Shown: positions 1 through 12,800, numbered from the stretch's first letter. The stretch: 64,000 bases of DNA from Rhodanobacter humi (GCF_041107455.1 NZ_JBGBPY010000001.1:1860001-1924000), one strand, 5' to 3'. Notes: generated from the letters alone by a model not told the origin. Made by a program: numbers and translations.

Positions 1-309
1 CGCCGGCAGCAGGCGGCGGAACATGTTGGAGTTCAGGCCGCCGCACAGGCCGCGGTCGGTGGACACCACGATGTAGGCCACCCGCGCCACGTTGTCGCGT
101 TCGACCAGGAACGGATGCTTGAAGTCGGTGCTGGCCTGCGCCACGTGCGCGATCACCTTGCGCATGGAACGCGCATACGGACGCGAGGCCTTCATCAGAT
201 CCTGCGCCTTGCGGATCTTCGAGGCCGAGACCATTTCGAGCGCGCGCGTCACCTTGCGCATGTTCTGCGTGCTCTTGATCTTGGTTTTGATTTCGCGTCC
301 GCTGGCCAT
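1..309 (-). CDS. atpG: ATP synthase F1 gamma subunit, N-terminal part (cut by window edge)
   Basis: The gamma subunit is the rotating central shaft of F1, coupling proton flow through Fo to catalysis in the alpha/beta hexamer. The first 103 residues are visible, beginning [13 protein letters not shown], followed by the family signature [11 protein letters not shown] and then DRGLCGGLN. The gene runs off the left edge, so the C-terminal helix is not seen. It lies 77 bases after atpA in the same direction, in the usual atpIBEFHAG order; atpD and atpC would be expected beyond the edge. Confidence 0.95.
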   Translation of the reverse strand, partial: MASGREIKTKIKSTQNMRKVTRALEMVSASKIRKAQDLMKASRPYARSMRKVIAHVAQASTDFKHPFLVERDNVARVAYIVVSTDRGLCGGLNSNMFRRLLPA

Positions 310-386
310 CTGTTTCGCTCGCTGTGCTCGCCTGGGGAACGGGGTCTGGAGAACGGGGTGGTGGCGTTTCCTGCTCCCCGCTGCTC

Positions 387-1937
<1,551 letters not shown>

Positions 1938-2033
1938 GGTCGTTATCCTGAAATTTTGTAAACGCGATGCTTTCTTTGAGAGTCCGACTGGATGCCGGGG
2001 TTTGCTCTCCGCGAAACGGACTTCGCGTGAAAA

Positions 2034-2567
2034 TTACTGTGCGAGCGTGTTGCCCAGGCGCTCGAGGCGCCCGCGCGCGGAACCGTCGATCACTTCGCTG
2101 CCGGCGTCGATCACCACGCCGGCCAGCAGCGAGGCATCGACCCGGGCATCGAGTTCGATCTCGCGCTTGAAGCGGCGCTTCAGCGATGCCTTGAGCTGCT
2201 CGGCCTGTGCCGCGTCCAGCGCCATCGCGCTGGTCACCTTGACCAGCAGCTGCGACTCGGACTCGCGGCGATACTGCTCGTACAGCGCAGCCACTTCCGG
2301 CAGCAGCGCCATGCGGCGGTGCTCGGCCAGCTCGCCCAGGAACTGCGCGAACGGCGCATCGGCCGCCATGCCTTGGGGCAGGTGCAGCATCACCAGCTGC
2401 GCCGGCTGCACGCGCGGATCGTTGCCGAGGCCGGCCACGCGCGCGTCGCTGGCCACCGCGGCGGCGAAACCCAGCGCCTGCGACCACGCGGCCAGCGCGC
2501 CGCTGGCATGTGCCAGCTCGAACGCGGCGCGAGCGTAGGGACGGGCGAGAGTGATTGCCTGGGCCAT
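2034..2567 (-). CDS. atpH: ATP synthase F1 delta subunit
   Basis: At 177 residues this is the peripheral-stalk delta (OSCP) subunit, which joins the top of F1 to the b-subunit dimer. The N-terminus AQAITLARPYARAAFELA is the classical OSCP signature and the length is normal. It starts 3 bases after the atpF stop, implying translational coupling. No unusual feature is seen. Confidence 0.95.
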   Translation of the reverse strand: MAQAITLARPYARAAFELAHASGALAAWSQALGFAAAVASDARVAGLGNDPRVQPAQLVMLHLPQGMAADAPFAQFLGELAEHRRMALLPEVAALYEQYRRESESQLLVKVTSAMALDAAQAEQLKASLKRRFKREIELDARVDASLLAGVVIDAGSEVIDGSARGRLERLGNTLAQ

Positions 2568-2570
2568 GGA

Positions 2571-3041
2571 TCAGACCTCGGCGGCGAGCTGGTCGAGCAG
2601 TGCCTTGTGCGTCGAGGCATCCACCTCGCGCTGCACGATCTTGGAAGCGCCCTGCACGGCCAGCGCACCCACGCGCTCGCGCAGTTGCTCGCGCGCCTGC
2701 TGCGCCATCGCGGCGATGTCGTCCTGCGCGGCGGCCTTCAGCCGATTGATCTCGACGATCGCGTCGGCGCGGGCCTTGTCGAGGATGCCGTTGGCCTGCT
2801 GCTGCGCCTTGTCGATGATCTCGGACGCCTGCTGGCGCGCCTTGCGCACCTCGTCCGCCACCTTCGTGTCGGCCGCCTTCAGCTCGGCGTGCGCGCGCTC
2901 GGCGGCGCTGAGGCCCTCGGCGATCTTGATCTGCCGTTCCTCGATGGCCTTGTTGATGTGCGGCCAGATGAACTGGACGCAGAACCAGATGAGGATGGCG
3001 AAAGCGATCATTTCGCCGATCAGGGTCGCGTTGAAATTCAT
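2571..3041 (-). CDS. atpF: ATP synthase Fo b subunit
   Basis: This 156-residue stator protein has a single N-terminal membrane helix (about residues 5-26, starting MNFNATLIGEMIAFAILIW), then a long charged, alanine-rich helix that dimerises as the peripheral stalk and contacts delta. Length and architecture match the standard bacterial b subunit. It lies between atpE and atpH in the conserved order. Confidence 0.96.
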   Translation of the reverse strand: MNFNATLIGEMIAFAILIWFCVQFIWPHINKAIEERQIKIAEGLSAAERAHAELKAADTKVADEVRKARQQASEIIDKAQQQANGILDKARADAIVEINRLKAAAQDDIAAMAQQAREQLRERVGALAVQGASKIVQREVDASTHKALLDQLAAEV

Positions 3042-3139
3042 CGCTGCCTTACCTGCAAATACGGAATGGAACCAGCGCGGGCCTCAATGGCCCGCGCCGA
3101 CTTGCGGTGTGCTGCCGCGGCAGCACGCCGGAGTACGAC

Positions 3140-4318
<1,179 letters not shown>

Positions 4319-4684
4319 TCAACCCTTGAATCTGAACGCCAGCAGATAGACCGCGTAGGCAGCCACCAGCCCCGTCACGGCGGCCAGCGGCGGCAATTTG
4401 TACTGAAACAGGATCAACCCCAGCCCGCCGACGACCGCTGCCCACTTCAGCAGCATGCCGAGCAGCAGGCGGGCGAAAGCCGCCGCGCCGCCGACCAGGC
4501 GACCGAAGACCTGCACGGACATCAGCGCGGTACCCAGCGCCACCGTGAAAGCTCCGGCCGCGGCCGCAACCGCCTCCCGATGCCCCTTCAGCAGGAACAC
4601 CGCGCCGACCATCGCCGCCACCGCAAGTTGCAGCAGCACCGTGCGCAGTGCGAGGCGCCGACCGGCGTCGAGACTGTTGAGCAC
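4319..4684 (-). CDS. atpI: ATP synthase accessory protein I
   Basis: This 121-residue membrane protein with about four helices matches AtpI, which assists c-ring assembly and possibly Mg2+ supply. I chose the GTG at 4684 (protein begins VLNSLDAGRR) because GGAGAGG lies 4 bases upstream and AtpI proteins start about here. The frame stays open to an ATG at 4738, but that start would add 18 residues unlike the family. First gene of the atp operon, 3 bases from atpB. Confidence 0.85.
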   Translation of the reverse strand: MLNSLDAGRRLALRTVLLQLAVAAMVGAVFLLKGHREAVAAAAGAFTVALGTALMSVQVFGRLVGGAAAFARLLLGMLLKWAAVVGGLGLILFQYKLPPLAAVTGLVAAYAVYLLAFRFKG

Positions 4685-4753
4685 GTAACCTCTCCGCACC
4701 GGTTTCCACCAAGTGGCACCGATACAGCCACGAACCATGATTCAATCCGTAAA

Positions 4754-4783
4754 AGTATATCAGTGCCCCGCTTGCAGCGACAA
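4754..4783 (-). promoter_or_regulatory. Probable promoter of the atp operon
   Basis: Reading the minus strand, TTGTCG (4778-4783) is followed after 18 bases by TATACT (4754-4759), the latter preceded by TG one base upstream (extended -10). This places transcription initiation near 4747, about 60 bases before the atpI GTG. Inferred from consensus similarity only. Confidence 0.5.
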
Positions 4784-4850
4784 GCCGCGAACGCTGCGGC
4801 AACTTGTCCCGCAGCCCGCTTCGAGTGCAGACGTTGTCGCCTGATTCACC

Positions 4851-4885
4851 AAAGAAAAGGGCCGGACTGGGGAAGTCCGGCCCTT
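4851..4885 (-). terminator. Rho-independent terminator of the phasin gene
   Basis: A perfect 12-bp inverted repeat (4857-4868 and 4874-4885, arm AAGGGCCGGACT) with a 5-base loop is followed on the minus strand by a T-rich tract (complement of 4851-4856). It lies 59 bases after the phasin stop and separates that transcript from atpI. Confidence 0.85.
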
Positions 4886-4944
4886 GCTGCCGCGCGGGAG
4901 GGAGGGGGGCCGCCGGCAGGGTGCCACTCGGGTTGTTCCGTTGC

Positions 4945-5328
4945 TTACTTCGCGGCGGCCTTCTTCGCGGCCGGCGCGGTCACCGCCTCGTTGGCGGCCT
5001 GGCGCTGTTCCTGCACCAGCGCCTGCAGCGACTCCGCAGCCTTCTGCGTCACGGCGATGATTTCCTGCGAAACCGCCACTGCGCGCTCGGCCTGCTCGCG
5101 GCTGAGGCTGGCGCCCTTTTCCCACAGGCCGCGCAGGGCGTCGGCGTCGCGGGTTTCCAGCGCCTCGGCCACGAAGGCGGCCGAATCACGCGTCTGCTGC
5201 TCAAACGCCTTGAGCTGCAGCCCGGCGACCGTCTCCAGGCTCTTCAGGGCCAGCGACTGCGCCTTGAACGCGCCCTCGGTGATCTGCTTGGTGTAGGCGA
5301 AAAACTGGTTGCTGTACTGCTGGTTCAT
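4945..5328 (-). CDS. Phasin family protein
   Basis: This 127-residue helical, alanine/glutamine-rich protein begins MNQQYSNQFFAYTKQ and contains the phasin-type amphipathic stretch AFKAQSLALKSLETVAGLQ, ending in a lysine/alanine tail (AAKKAAAK). Phasins coat polyhydroxyalkanoate granules; some act as general stress proteins. I chose the ATG at 5328 because GAGGG lies 8 bases upstream; an upstream in-frame start at 5376 has no family support. It stands alone with its own terminator. No PHA synthase gene is in the window. Confidence 0.82.
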   Translation of the reverse strand: MNQQYSNQFFAYTKQITEGAFKAQSLALKSLETVAGLQLKAFEQQTRDSAAFVAEALETRDADALRGLWEKGASLSREQAERAVAVSQEIIAVTQKAAESLQALVQEQRQAANEAVTAPAAKKAAAK

Positions 5329-5385
5329 GAGCTTGCCCTCGTGGGGTTTGCGGGGTAGTGGCAAGCACTCTAGCAAGCTTTTTTG

Positions 5386-5394
5386 TGCAATGCA
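5386..5394. promoter_or_regulatory. Possible PhaR-like site upstream of the phasin gene
   Basis: An interrupted palindrome TGCAATGCA sits in an AT-rich stretch (about 5380-5415) 58 bases before the phasin ATG. PhaR repressors of granule-associated genes recognise TGC/GCA-rich sites in some bacteria. The match is short and the assignment is speculative. Confidence 0.25.
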
Positions 5395-5623
5395 ATATAT
5401 TTTTTGTGGCCGGGCAAGACCACTGTGAAAATATTCAGGATATACACATCATTGGATCAGTCACGCAGCTGTCGCAATGCCGCAATACTCACGGCTACAG
5501 GCTCAGGAATGCAGGCGATTCCGGGCCCACCGGCCGCACCGGTCTCCCGCCCGCGGGCGTTCCGTCCCGGACGCCAGGAACGATGCCGGAGCGTTCGCTT
5601 TCCCGCCCGACCCGGATTCCGGC

Positions 5624-5977
5624 CTACCCCCGGTAGCGGCAGCCCGACGTGCAGGTCTCGTGCACGGTGACTTCGGACAGCAGCGGCAGTGCCGGCTTGA
5701 GGCGCTCCCAGATCCATATCGCCAGCCGCTCGCTGGTGGGGTTTTCCAGCCCCTCGACGTCGTTGAGGTAGTGATGGTCGAGCCGCTCAAACAACGGCTG
5801 GAAGGCCGCCTTCACCTCGGCGAAATCCATCACCCAGCCGCTGTCGGCGCCGATCTCGCCGCTCAGATGGATCTCCACGCGGAAGGAATGCCCATGCAGG
5901 CGCGCGCACTTGTGCCCTGCCGGCACATTCGGCAGGCGGTGTGCGGCCTCGAGGGTGAAGGTCTTGAAGATATCCAT
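5624..5977 (-). CDS. queD: 6-carboxytetrahydropterin synthase
   Basis: QueD converts dihydroneopterin triphosphate to 6-carboxy-5,6,7,8-tetrahydropterin in queuosine/preQ0 synthesis. The 117-residue protein shows the zinc ligands: His in EAAHRLP and the pair in LHGHSF. It also has the catalytic Cys in [10 protein letters not shown], the LDHHYLND motif, and the C-terminal Glu motif [10 protein letters not shown]. Length is normal for QueD. The gene is monocistronic and divergent from the glycan cluster; no other que gene is present. Confidence 0.93.
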   Translation of the reverse strand: MDIFKTFTLEAAHRLPNVPAGHKCARLHGHSFRVEIHLSGEIGADSGWVMDFAEVKAAFQPLFERLDHHYLNDVEGLENPTSERLAIWIWERLKPALPLLSEVTVHETCTSGCRYRG

Positions 5978-6241
5978 CGCGGCATTCTATCGCGCCGCCA
6001 CTGCGCGCCCGCGGGGGCCAGCCCTCTTCCCGATCGACGCCATAGCCGGCCCGCGGCGGCACCACGGAATGCTGCGGCACAGCATGTCAAAGACATGACG
6101 ACGCCCAAAACATCGCGGTTAATTAAACATTTTCAATGAGATACATTCAAACATCAGTCTTGTCGCAGCGCGCTGCATCGCGGATTGACACCGGTGTCAA
6201 CGACTCGCAAGCTGTCACCCGTTCCGTTGCGGGGGAGCACG
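5978..6241. other. Divergent intergenic region, queD / glycan cluster
   Basis: This 264-base stretch carries an AT-rich patch (about 6118-6160) that is the most likely promoter region for the plus-strand cluster, then the operator at 6185-6200. I see no convincing coding sequence, RNA or clear -35/-10 pair in it. Confidence 0.5.
6185..6200. promoter_or_regulatory. LacI-family operator before the glycan cluster
   Basis: TTGACACCGGTGTCAA is a perfect 16-bp palindrome with the central CG typical of LacI-family operators. It lies 42-57 bases upstream of the kinase GTG and directly follows the AT-rich promoter patch. The cluster ends with a LacI-family gene (17346-18353), its likely ligand. I saw no second copy inside the cluster. 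Confidence 0.7.
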
Positions 6242-7306
6242 GTGAACGCGGCAATCGACCAACCGGATCGACCGGCAAGTGTCTCGACGACGCCATTCCT
6301 GGCGGCCGACGTCGGCGGCACGCACGCCCGCGTGGCGCTGATCCAAGTCGCCCAAGACGGGGGGCGCGCGGTCGAGGTGCTGGCCTACCGCAAGTTCGCC
6401 TGCGGGGATTTCGGCGGGTTGGCGGAACTTCTGCAGGCCTTCGTCGACGACGAGGTGCAGGCCCCGGTGCGGCGCTGCGTGCTCGCCTGCGCCGGCCAGC
6501 TGATGGGCGACGAGGTGCTCAACGACAACTCCGCCTGGCCCATTCACCTACCGTCGGTGCGCAGGGCGCTGGCGCTGGACGACCTGGCCGCACTCAATGA
6601 CTTCGAGGCGCTGGGGTACGCGCTCGACAACCCGCTGGTCTGCGGCGGCCGCCTGCTGTGCGGGCCGGATCGCCACGCCGATGGCCCGACGCTGGTGATC
6701 GGTCCCGGTACCGGCCTGGGCGCGGCGGTGCGCCTGTCCGGTCCCGCTGGCGGCTGCGTGCTGGCCACGGAAGCCGGCCAGATGGATTTCGCGCCGCACT
6801 CGATCCGCGAGCGCGAGATCCTCGCGCAGCTGGTGCCGGATGGCGGTTACCTGCCGTGTGAGCGCATCGTGTCGGGTCCCGGCCTGCTGACCCTCTACCG
6901 GACCCTGTGCGCCTTGCACGGGACAACACCCTGGCTGGCCACGCCCGCGGCCGTCACCGCGGCCGCCATGGCCTGCAGTGATGCGCAGGCCACGGAAGCG
7001 GTGGAGGTCTTCTGCGCGGCGCTGGGAAGTTTCGCCGGCAGCCTGGCCATGGCCTACATTGCCAGCGGCGGCGTGTACCTCGCCGGCGGCTTCCTGGATT
7101 CGATGTTCGGCCTGCTGGCACGCAGCGATTTCGAGGAGCGCTTCCTGCACGGACGCAGCGTGCGCGCGTTCCTGTCGCAGGTTCCGGTATGGGTGACGGA
7201 GCACGGACGCCAGGGCGTGCTGGGCGCGGCGAGGTGGTACCTCGGACGTGGCACGTCCGCTGCAACGACGCCGCGCCCCGCCGCGGCAGGCGGTCCGGCC
7301 CCGTGA
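6242..7306 (+). CDS. glk: Glucokinase-family sugar kinase, possibly with shifted specificity
   Basis: This 354-residue protein belongs to the bacterial Glk family (PF02685). It shows the phosphate loop DVGGTHARVAL, the catalytic LNDFEALGYAL (E. coli Asn99/Asp100), GPGTGLGAA, and ERIVSGPGL (E. coli Glu187). The segment EAGQMDFAPHS aligns with E. coli EGGHVDFAPNS, so the glucose-contacting His160 is Gln here. The GTG start at 6242 is chosen for the strong GGGGGAG just upstream. The stop overlaps the GH20 start (GTGA). It presumably phosphorylates the monosaccharide released by the cluster's hydrolases: glucose, or possibly an amino sugar. Confidence 0.85.
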   Translation: MNAAIDQPDRPASVSTTPFLAADVGGTHARVALIQVAQDGGRAVEVLAYRKFACGDFGGLAELLQAFVDDEVQAPVRRCVLACAGQLMGDEVLNDNSAWPIHLPSVRRALALDDLAALNDFEALGYALDNPLVCGGRLLCGPDRHADGPTLVIGPGTGLGAAVRLSGPAGGCVLATEAGQMDFAPHSIREREILAQLVPDGGYLPCERIVSGPGLLTLYRTLCALHGTTPWLATPAAVTAAAMACSDAQATEAVEVFCAALGSFAGSLAMAYIASGGVYLAGGFLDSMFGLLARSDFEERFLHGRSVRAFLSQVPVWVTEHGRQGVLGAARWYLGRGTSAATTPRPAAAGGPAP

Positions 7307-9741
7307 ACGTCATCGCGACATCGGCGCCGCGCCTTTCCGGACAGCCGCGCGCGCGGGCGTGCGTGGGAAAAGGTCTCGCCGCGTTCGCCGCCGCGTGGCT
7401 GGCGACCATGGGCATCGCCACGGCGACGCCGGCCGCGCCTGCCTGGTCGCTGCTGCCGCAGCCCGCCCACGCCTACCCCGCCGCATCGCCCGCGGTCGAG
7501 ATTGCGGATGGCGCCGTGGTCGCCGTGCACGGTGCGGATCGCCCGCAGCTGCAAGCCATCGTGGACCGGTTCGTGCATTTGCTGGCCGACACGCGCGGCC
7601 TGCGATTGCACGCGACGACGGCGGCCGACGCGCGCGCCGCCATCACGTTCAACATCGACCCGCACGCGGACGTGGCGGGCGGTGCCGGCTACCGCATCGT
7701 GATTGATGACCAGGGCATACGGATCACCGCGCGCACGCCGCGCGGCGCGTTCTACGGCAGCGTCACCCTGTGGCAGTTGCTGACGCCGCCCGGCTGGACC
7801 CGCGGCAGTGCGGCCGAAGTGGCCGCGGGCGTCATCGACGACCACCCGCGTTTCGCCTGGCGCGCGCTGCTGCTCGACTCCGGACGGCATTACCAGAGCG
7901 TGGCCGAGATCGAGCGGTTGATCGACTGGATGTCGCTCGACAAGCTCGACGTGCTGCTCTGGCATCTGACCGAGGACCAGGGCTGGCGCCTGGACATCCC
8001 CGGCTACCCCGCACTGACGAAAACCGGCGCCTGCCGCAACGCGGTGGGCCTCGATGCCGAGTTGACCGGCTCGCCCGACCAACCCTATTGCGGCCATTAC
8101 ACCGCGGCCGAGGTGCGCGAGATCGTGCGTTACGCGGCCGAACGCTACGTCACCGTGGTGCCGGGCATCGACCTGCCCGGGCATGCGCAGGCGGCCATCG
8201 CCGCGTATCCGTGGCTGGGCGTCACCGGCCAGCGTCCGCCCGTGTGGACGGACTGGGGCGTCAGTCCGTGGCTGCTGAAGCCCGACGCGAAGACCCTGCA
8301 TTTCGTCGACGACGTGCTCGACGAGGTGATGCGACTGTTCCCCTCGAAGTACGTCTCGATCGGCGGCGACGAAGCGGACAAGCAGCAGTGGAACGCCTCG
8401 CCCGCGGTGCAGGCGCAGATGCACCAGTTGGGCCTCGCGAACATGGACCAACTGCAAGGCTGGTTCACCGGCCAGGTCGCCGGGCATCTCACTGCGCACG
8501 GGCGCACGCCGGTCGGCTGGGACGATGAACTGGTCGCGGGCGCGACGCTGCCGGCTGCGGAAGTGGTGATGTCCTGGCACGGCAACGACGGCGAGCGCGT
8601 GGCGCTGGCCGCGCTGCGGCAAGGCCACGACGTGGTGATGACGCCGCAGGAGTCGCTGTACTTCGACCACTACCAGTCCAGCCTGCCCGACGAATGGCCA
8701 GGGCAGCCGCCGATGGCGACGCTGCGGCAGGCCTACGACACCGTCGTGATCCCGCACGGCGCCAGCGCGGCCGAAGCCGGCCATGTGATCGGCGTGCAGG
8801 CCGGGCTCTGGACCGAACTGATGCCGGACTTCGCGCGCGACCAGCATGCGCTGTACCCGCGCGTCGCCGCCCTGGCGGAACTGGGCTGGTCGCCGGCGGC
8901 CGCGCACGATTGGCACGGCTTCCTGCAGCGCCTGCCCGCCGAACTGGAGCGCTACCGCGCACTCGGCATCGGCTATGCCGACACGGCGTTTGCGCCCGCC
9001 TTCGACGTGACGGCAGGTGCCGGCGACACGCTGCGCGTCGCGCTCGCCAACCAGACCGGCTTCGGCACGATCCGCTACACGACCGACGGTTCCGCACCGA
9101 CGCCGGCTTCCACGGCGTATGTCCGCCCGCTGACACTCGCTGCACGAGACCGGACCACGCTGCGCGCGGCAACCTTCATGCCCGATGGCTACCCGCTCGC
9201 CGCGCCGCGCATGCAGGTGCTGGATGCCGCGACGCTGCTCGGCCGCGACAGCAGCCAGCTCGCCTCCTGCTCGCACCAGCCGGGCATGCGCCTGGGCGGC
9301 CGGCAGCCGGCGCGGGGTCCGCGGCCGGTCTACACGATGGACGTCGGCGACATGTGCTGGCTGTGGCCGCAGGCGCCGCTGGCAGGCGTCACGCACGTCA
9401 ACCTGAGCGTGGCGCGCGTGACATGGCGCTTCGGCGACGAGGCCAAGGATGCCGTGGTGCGCCCCAGGGTCGGCGCGGCTGGCGAGTTCGAGATCCATGC
9501 CGACTCCTGCACGGGGCCGCTGCTCGCCCGCCTGCCGCTGACGCCGGCGGCGCAGGCATCGGGACAGACCCGTCTCGGCGCACCGATCGCGACGACGCCG
9601 GGCAACGGCGCCCGCGACTTGTGCATCGTCGCCACGGGCGACCCGCGCGACGGGCAGTGGGCGCTGGCCCGCATCACGTTTTCGAAAGGCAACACGGAAA
9701 CCGGCGTTCCGCAGGGGGAGCGCCGAACGGGGAAACGGTGA
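7303..9741 (+). CDS. GH20 beta-N-acetylhexosaminidase, exported
   Basis: This 812-residue enzyme should release terminal GlcNAc or GalNAc from oligosaccharides. An N-terminal hydrophobic signal (about residues 22-45) is followed by a GH20b-type domain. The catalytic barrel contains WHLTEDQGWRLDI and VVPGIDLPGHAQAA, plus the substrate-assisted catalytic pair Asp356-Glu357 in SIGGDEADKQQW. Two C-terminal parts follow: a chitobiase-like FGTIRYTTDGSAPTP module and a beta-rich module near residues 660-800. The GTG start at 7303 overlaps the kinase stop, arguing for coupled translation. Confidence 0.92.
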   Translation: MNVIATSAPRLSGQPRARACVGKGLAAFAAAWLATMGIATATPAAPAWSLLPQPAHAYPAASPAVEIADGAVVAVHGADRPQLQAIVDRFVHLLADTRGLRLHATTAADARAAITFNIDPHADVAGGAGYRIVIDDQGIRITARTPRGAFYGSVTLWQLLTPPGWTRGSAAEVAAGVIDDHPRFAWRALLLDSGRHYQSVAEIERLIDWMSLDKLDVLLWHLTEDQGWRLDIPGYPALTKTGACRNAVGLDAELTGSPDQPYCGHYTAAEVREIVRYAAERYVTVVPGIDLPGHAQAAIAAYPWLGVTGQRPPVWTDWGVSPWLLKPDAKTLHFVDDVLDEVMRLFPSKYVSIGGDEADKQQWNASPAVQAQMHQLGLANMDQLQGWFTGQVAGHLTAHGRTPVGWDDELVAGATLPAAEVVMSWHGNDGERVALAALRQGHDVVMTPQESLYFDHYQSSLPDEWPGQPPMATLRQAYDTVVIPHGASAAEAGHVIGVQAGLWTELMPDFARDQHALYPRVAALAELGWSPAAAHDWHGFLQRLPAELERYRALGIGYADTAFAPAFDVTAGAGDTLRVALANQTGFGTIRYTTDGSAPTPASTAYVRPLTLAARDRTTLRAATFMPDGYPLAAPRMQVLDAATLLGRDSSQLASCSHQPGMRLGGRQPARGPRPVYTMDVGDMCWLWPQAPLAGVTHVNLSVARVTWRFGDEAKDAVVRPRVGAAGEFEIHADSCTGPLLARLPLTPAAQASGQTRLGAPIATTPGNGARDLCIVATGDPRDGQWALARITFSKGNTETGVPQGERRTGKR

Positions 9742-9882
9742 TGGCGCGCAGCGCCATGCCGGTTGCATAGCGTGACCGCCGCACCGTGCCGCGTCGCACG
9801 GCGGATGTCATCCGGATGCGCAGGTTTTGAAGCAACGCGGAGCAGTTGGGATTCGACCGACATCAACCGAGAGGCAAAGTCC

Positions 9883-12800
9883 ATGTCCACCGACCATCGC
9901 AAGCACCCCTTGTCATTCGCCATCTCCATGTCGCTGCTCGCCGTCGTGGCGACCTCGGCCATGGCATCGCCGCGCCCGGGTGCCCCGGCGGACAACCCGG
10001 GGGCGCAGGCCGCCACGCCGCAGGACGCGCAGGCTGCGTCGCCGGCCGATGCCGCGAAAGCCAAGTCCAAGGCCGATGCCGCGAAGCAAAAGGCGGCGGT
10101 CACGTTGTCCACCGTCACCGTCTCCGGCGTGCGCGCCTCGCAGATGCGCGCGATCGACCTGAAGCGCGATGCGCCGAACATCCAGGACAGCATCACGGCG
10201 GAAAACATCGGCGCGCTGCCCGACGTGACCATCACCGACTCCCTGCAGCGCGTCACCGGCGTGCAGATCAACCGCGACGCCGGCGTGGGCACCTCGGTGG
10301 ACGTGCGCGGCCTGCCCCAGGTCGGCACCATGCTGAACGGCGAAGTGTTCATCACGGCGGACCAGATCGACTCGCAGCAGCCCGACTTCACCATGCTGCC
10401 GTCCACGCTGTTCCACGGCGTGGACGTGCTGAAGTCGTCCACCGCCAGCACCACCGACAGCGGCATCAGCGGCGCGATCAACCTGCATACCTACCGGCCC
10501 TGGGATCTGCCCAGCGGCTTCACCTACAGCTATTCCGCGAACGGCGAGCGCGGCTCGACCACGCGCCACTGGGGGCCCGAGGCCAACGGCCTGATCTCGT
10601 TCAACGACGACGGCCACTGGGGCCTGCTGGTGTCGGCCGACTTCTCCAACACCCGGCGAATGAACTCCACCGAGGGCCTCGACCAGTACGGCGTCGTGCT
10701 GAACGGCGAGAACGCGACCAGCGCGGCCAGCTACAACGGCTTCCTGACCGCGTGGAACGGCGCACCGATCCCGTCGCAGATGGTGCAGAACGCCGACGGC
10801 AGCGTGGACGTCAACGGCGACGGCAAGTCCAACGGCGTGTTCATGGGCAGCCAGAACATCGGCCTCTACGACACCACCACCCAGCGCAAGCGCAAATCCG
10901 GCAATGCCTCGTTCCAGATGGACCTCGGCAACGGCTTCAGCCTGACCAGCGACTACTTCTACTCGCAGCAGCGCGAGTGGGATCGCAACTTCGGCATCCA
11001 GTTCAACTCCACCAACTGGCAGGGCGCCACCTACGTGCCGCTGCAATCGCGCAATACCGGCAGCCCCGCGCTCGGCTCCTACGGCACGCCGGAACCGGGC
11101 TGGGAGGGCTCGCAGCTGTACACCACGCAGGTGTACGAGAAGTGGCCGGGCGACGTGGAGTCGTTCTCGCAGATCATCCAGAAGAGCTCGGTCGCGAAGA
11201 ACTTCAACCTGCAGCTGGACTACGACAACGGCGGCAATTTCACGGCCAGCCTGCGCGGCATCCGCGACACCGCGTCCCAGTCGAACGTCGAAACCGACGT
11301 CAACATCTCCGATTCCGACGGCGCGCTGTGGCCCAACGTGTTGAACGACGGCGTGAACGTGCCGCCCGGCACCATGATTTATCCATCGCAGCTGGGCGGC
11401 AACCGCGTGTTCAACGCGAACGGCGTGCCGCAGAACACGATACCGATCGTCGCGAACTTCGGCGGCCGCTATCTCACGATCGGCATGCCTTCGTCGCTCG
11501 CCAGCGATTTCGCCAACCCCAGCGGCTGGACGATGAAGACGCTGGAATCCTCCGGCGACTACAACCGCGAGGTGGCCCTGAACGCGTTGCGTTTCGATGG
11601 CAAGTACGATTTCCAGGACGGTTTCCAGCTCGAATTCGGCGTGCGCAACAGCATCCGCAGCGCGAACAACCTCGGCTGGACGCTGGAAACGCCGGTCTAT
11701 GCCGGCATGGGGGCGACCGACCCGAACGGCTGCCTGGTGCGCTACGTCGGCGCCGACGTGGTCATGAACAGCGGCTCGTGCACCGCGGGCAACGACCAGG
11801 GCTACTTCCGCGCGGGGCCGCTGTCCGCGATATCGATGCCGAATACCGCGGCGCCGCTGTCGGGCAACTTCAAGCAGTACACCAACCTGCTCGGCTCGGG
11901 CATCAACTTCTGGGCGATCAACCCCTCCGCGATGATCAACCCCATCGCGTACTGGAAGTCGCTCTACCCCGATACCGTGCAGGTGGGCGAGCCGGGCACC
12001 AGCTGGGGCGTGGGGCTGAAGGAGTTGACGGGCTATCTGCAGGGCGATTTCAGCGGCACCCTCGGCAACATGCCGTACAGCGGCAACGTCGGCGTGAGGG
12101 TGATCCGCACCCACCTGAACGTCACCCAGCACCTGAGCGGCGCCCCGGGCTCGTACGGCGACGAACCCGCCGACGCCGGCACCTCGATCACCACGCGCAG
12201 CTACCACGACGTGCTGCCGTCGGCCAACTTCTCGCTGGACATCACCGACCAGCTGAAATTCCGGCTGGCCTATTCCAAGAACATGATGCCGCTGGACCTC
12301 AGTACCTGGGGTGGCGGGCTGCAGCTGAACTACTCGCTGATGGAGACGCCGCAGGGGCCGATCTTCCGCGTCGCGAACGGCCAGTCGAGCGGCAACCCCA
12401 GCCTCAACCCGTGGCGTTCCACCAACTACGGCGCGTCGCTGGAGTACTACATCAACCCCACCAGCATGCTCAGCCTCGCACTGTTCCGCATCAATGTGCA
12501 GAGCTTCATCAAGAGTGGCAGCGTGACCAACTGCACCCTGCCGGACGAGGACGGCGTGGTGCGCAACCATTGCATCGTGATCAACGAGCCCGTGCAGGGC
12601 ACCGGCAACAGCATCCACGGCGCGGAATTTGACTACCGCCAGGGCTTCACCTTCCTGCCGGGCATCCTGTCCAAGACCGGCATGGAGGTGAACGCTACCT
12701 ACGCGCCCAGCAACTCGGGCGAACGGGACTTGTCCGGCGCCAAGATCCCGTTCCAGGACAACTCCACCAAGTCTGGCAACTTCATCCTGTGGTACCAAGA

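Noticed and set aside
5978-6241. PreQ1 riboswitch near queD
   Set aside because: The queD gene reads leftward from 5977. I see no preQ1-I stem with an A-rich tail in its leader.
7054-9768. Minus-strand open frame antisense to the GH20 gene
   Set aside because: The composition is a shadow of the plus-strand codons. The GH20 catalytic motifs are unambiguous.
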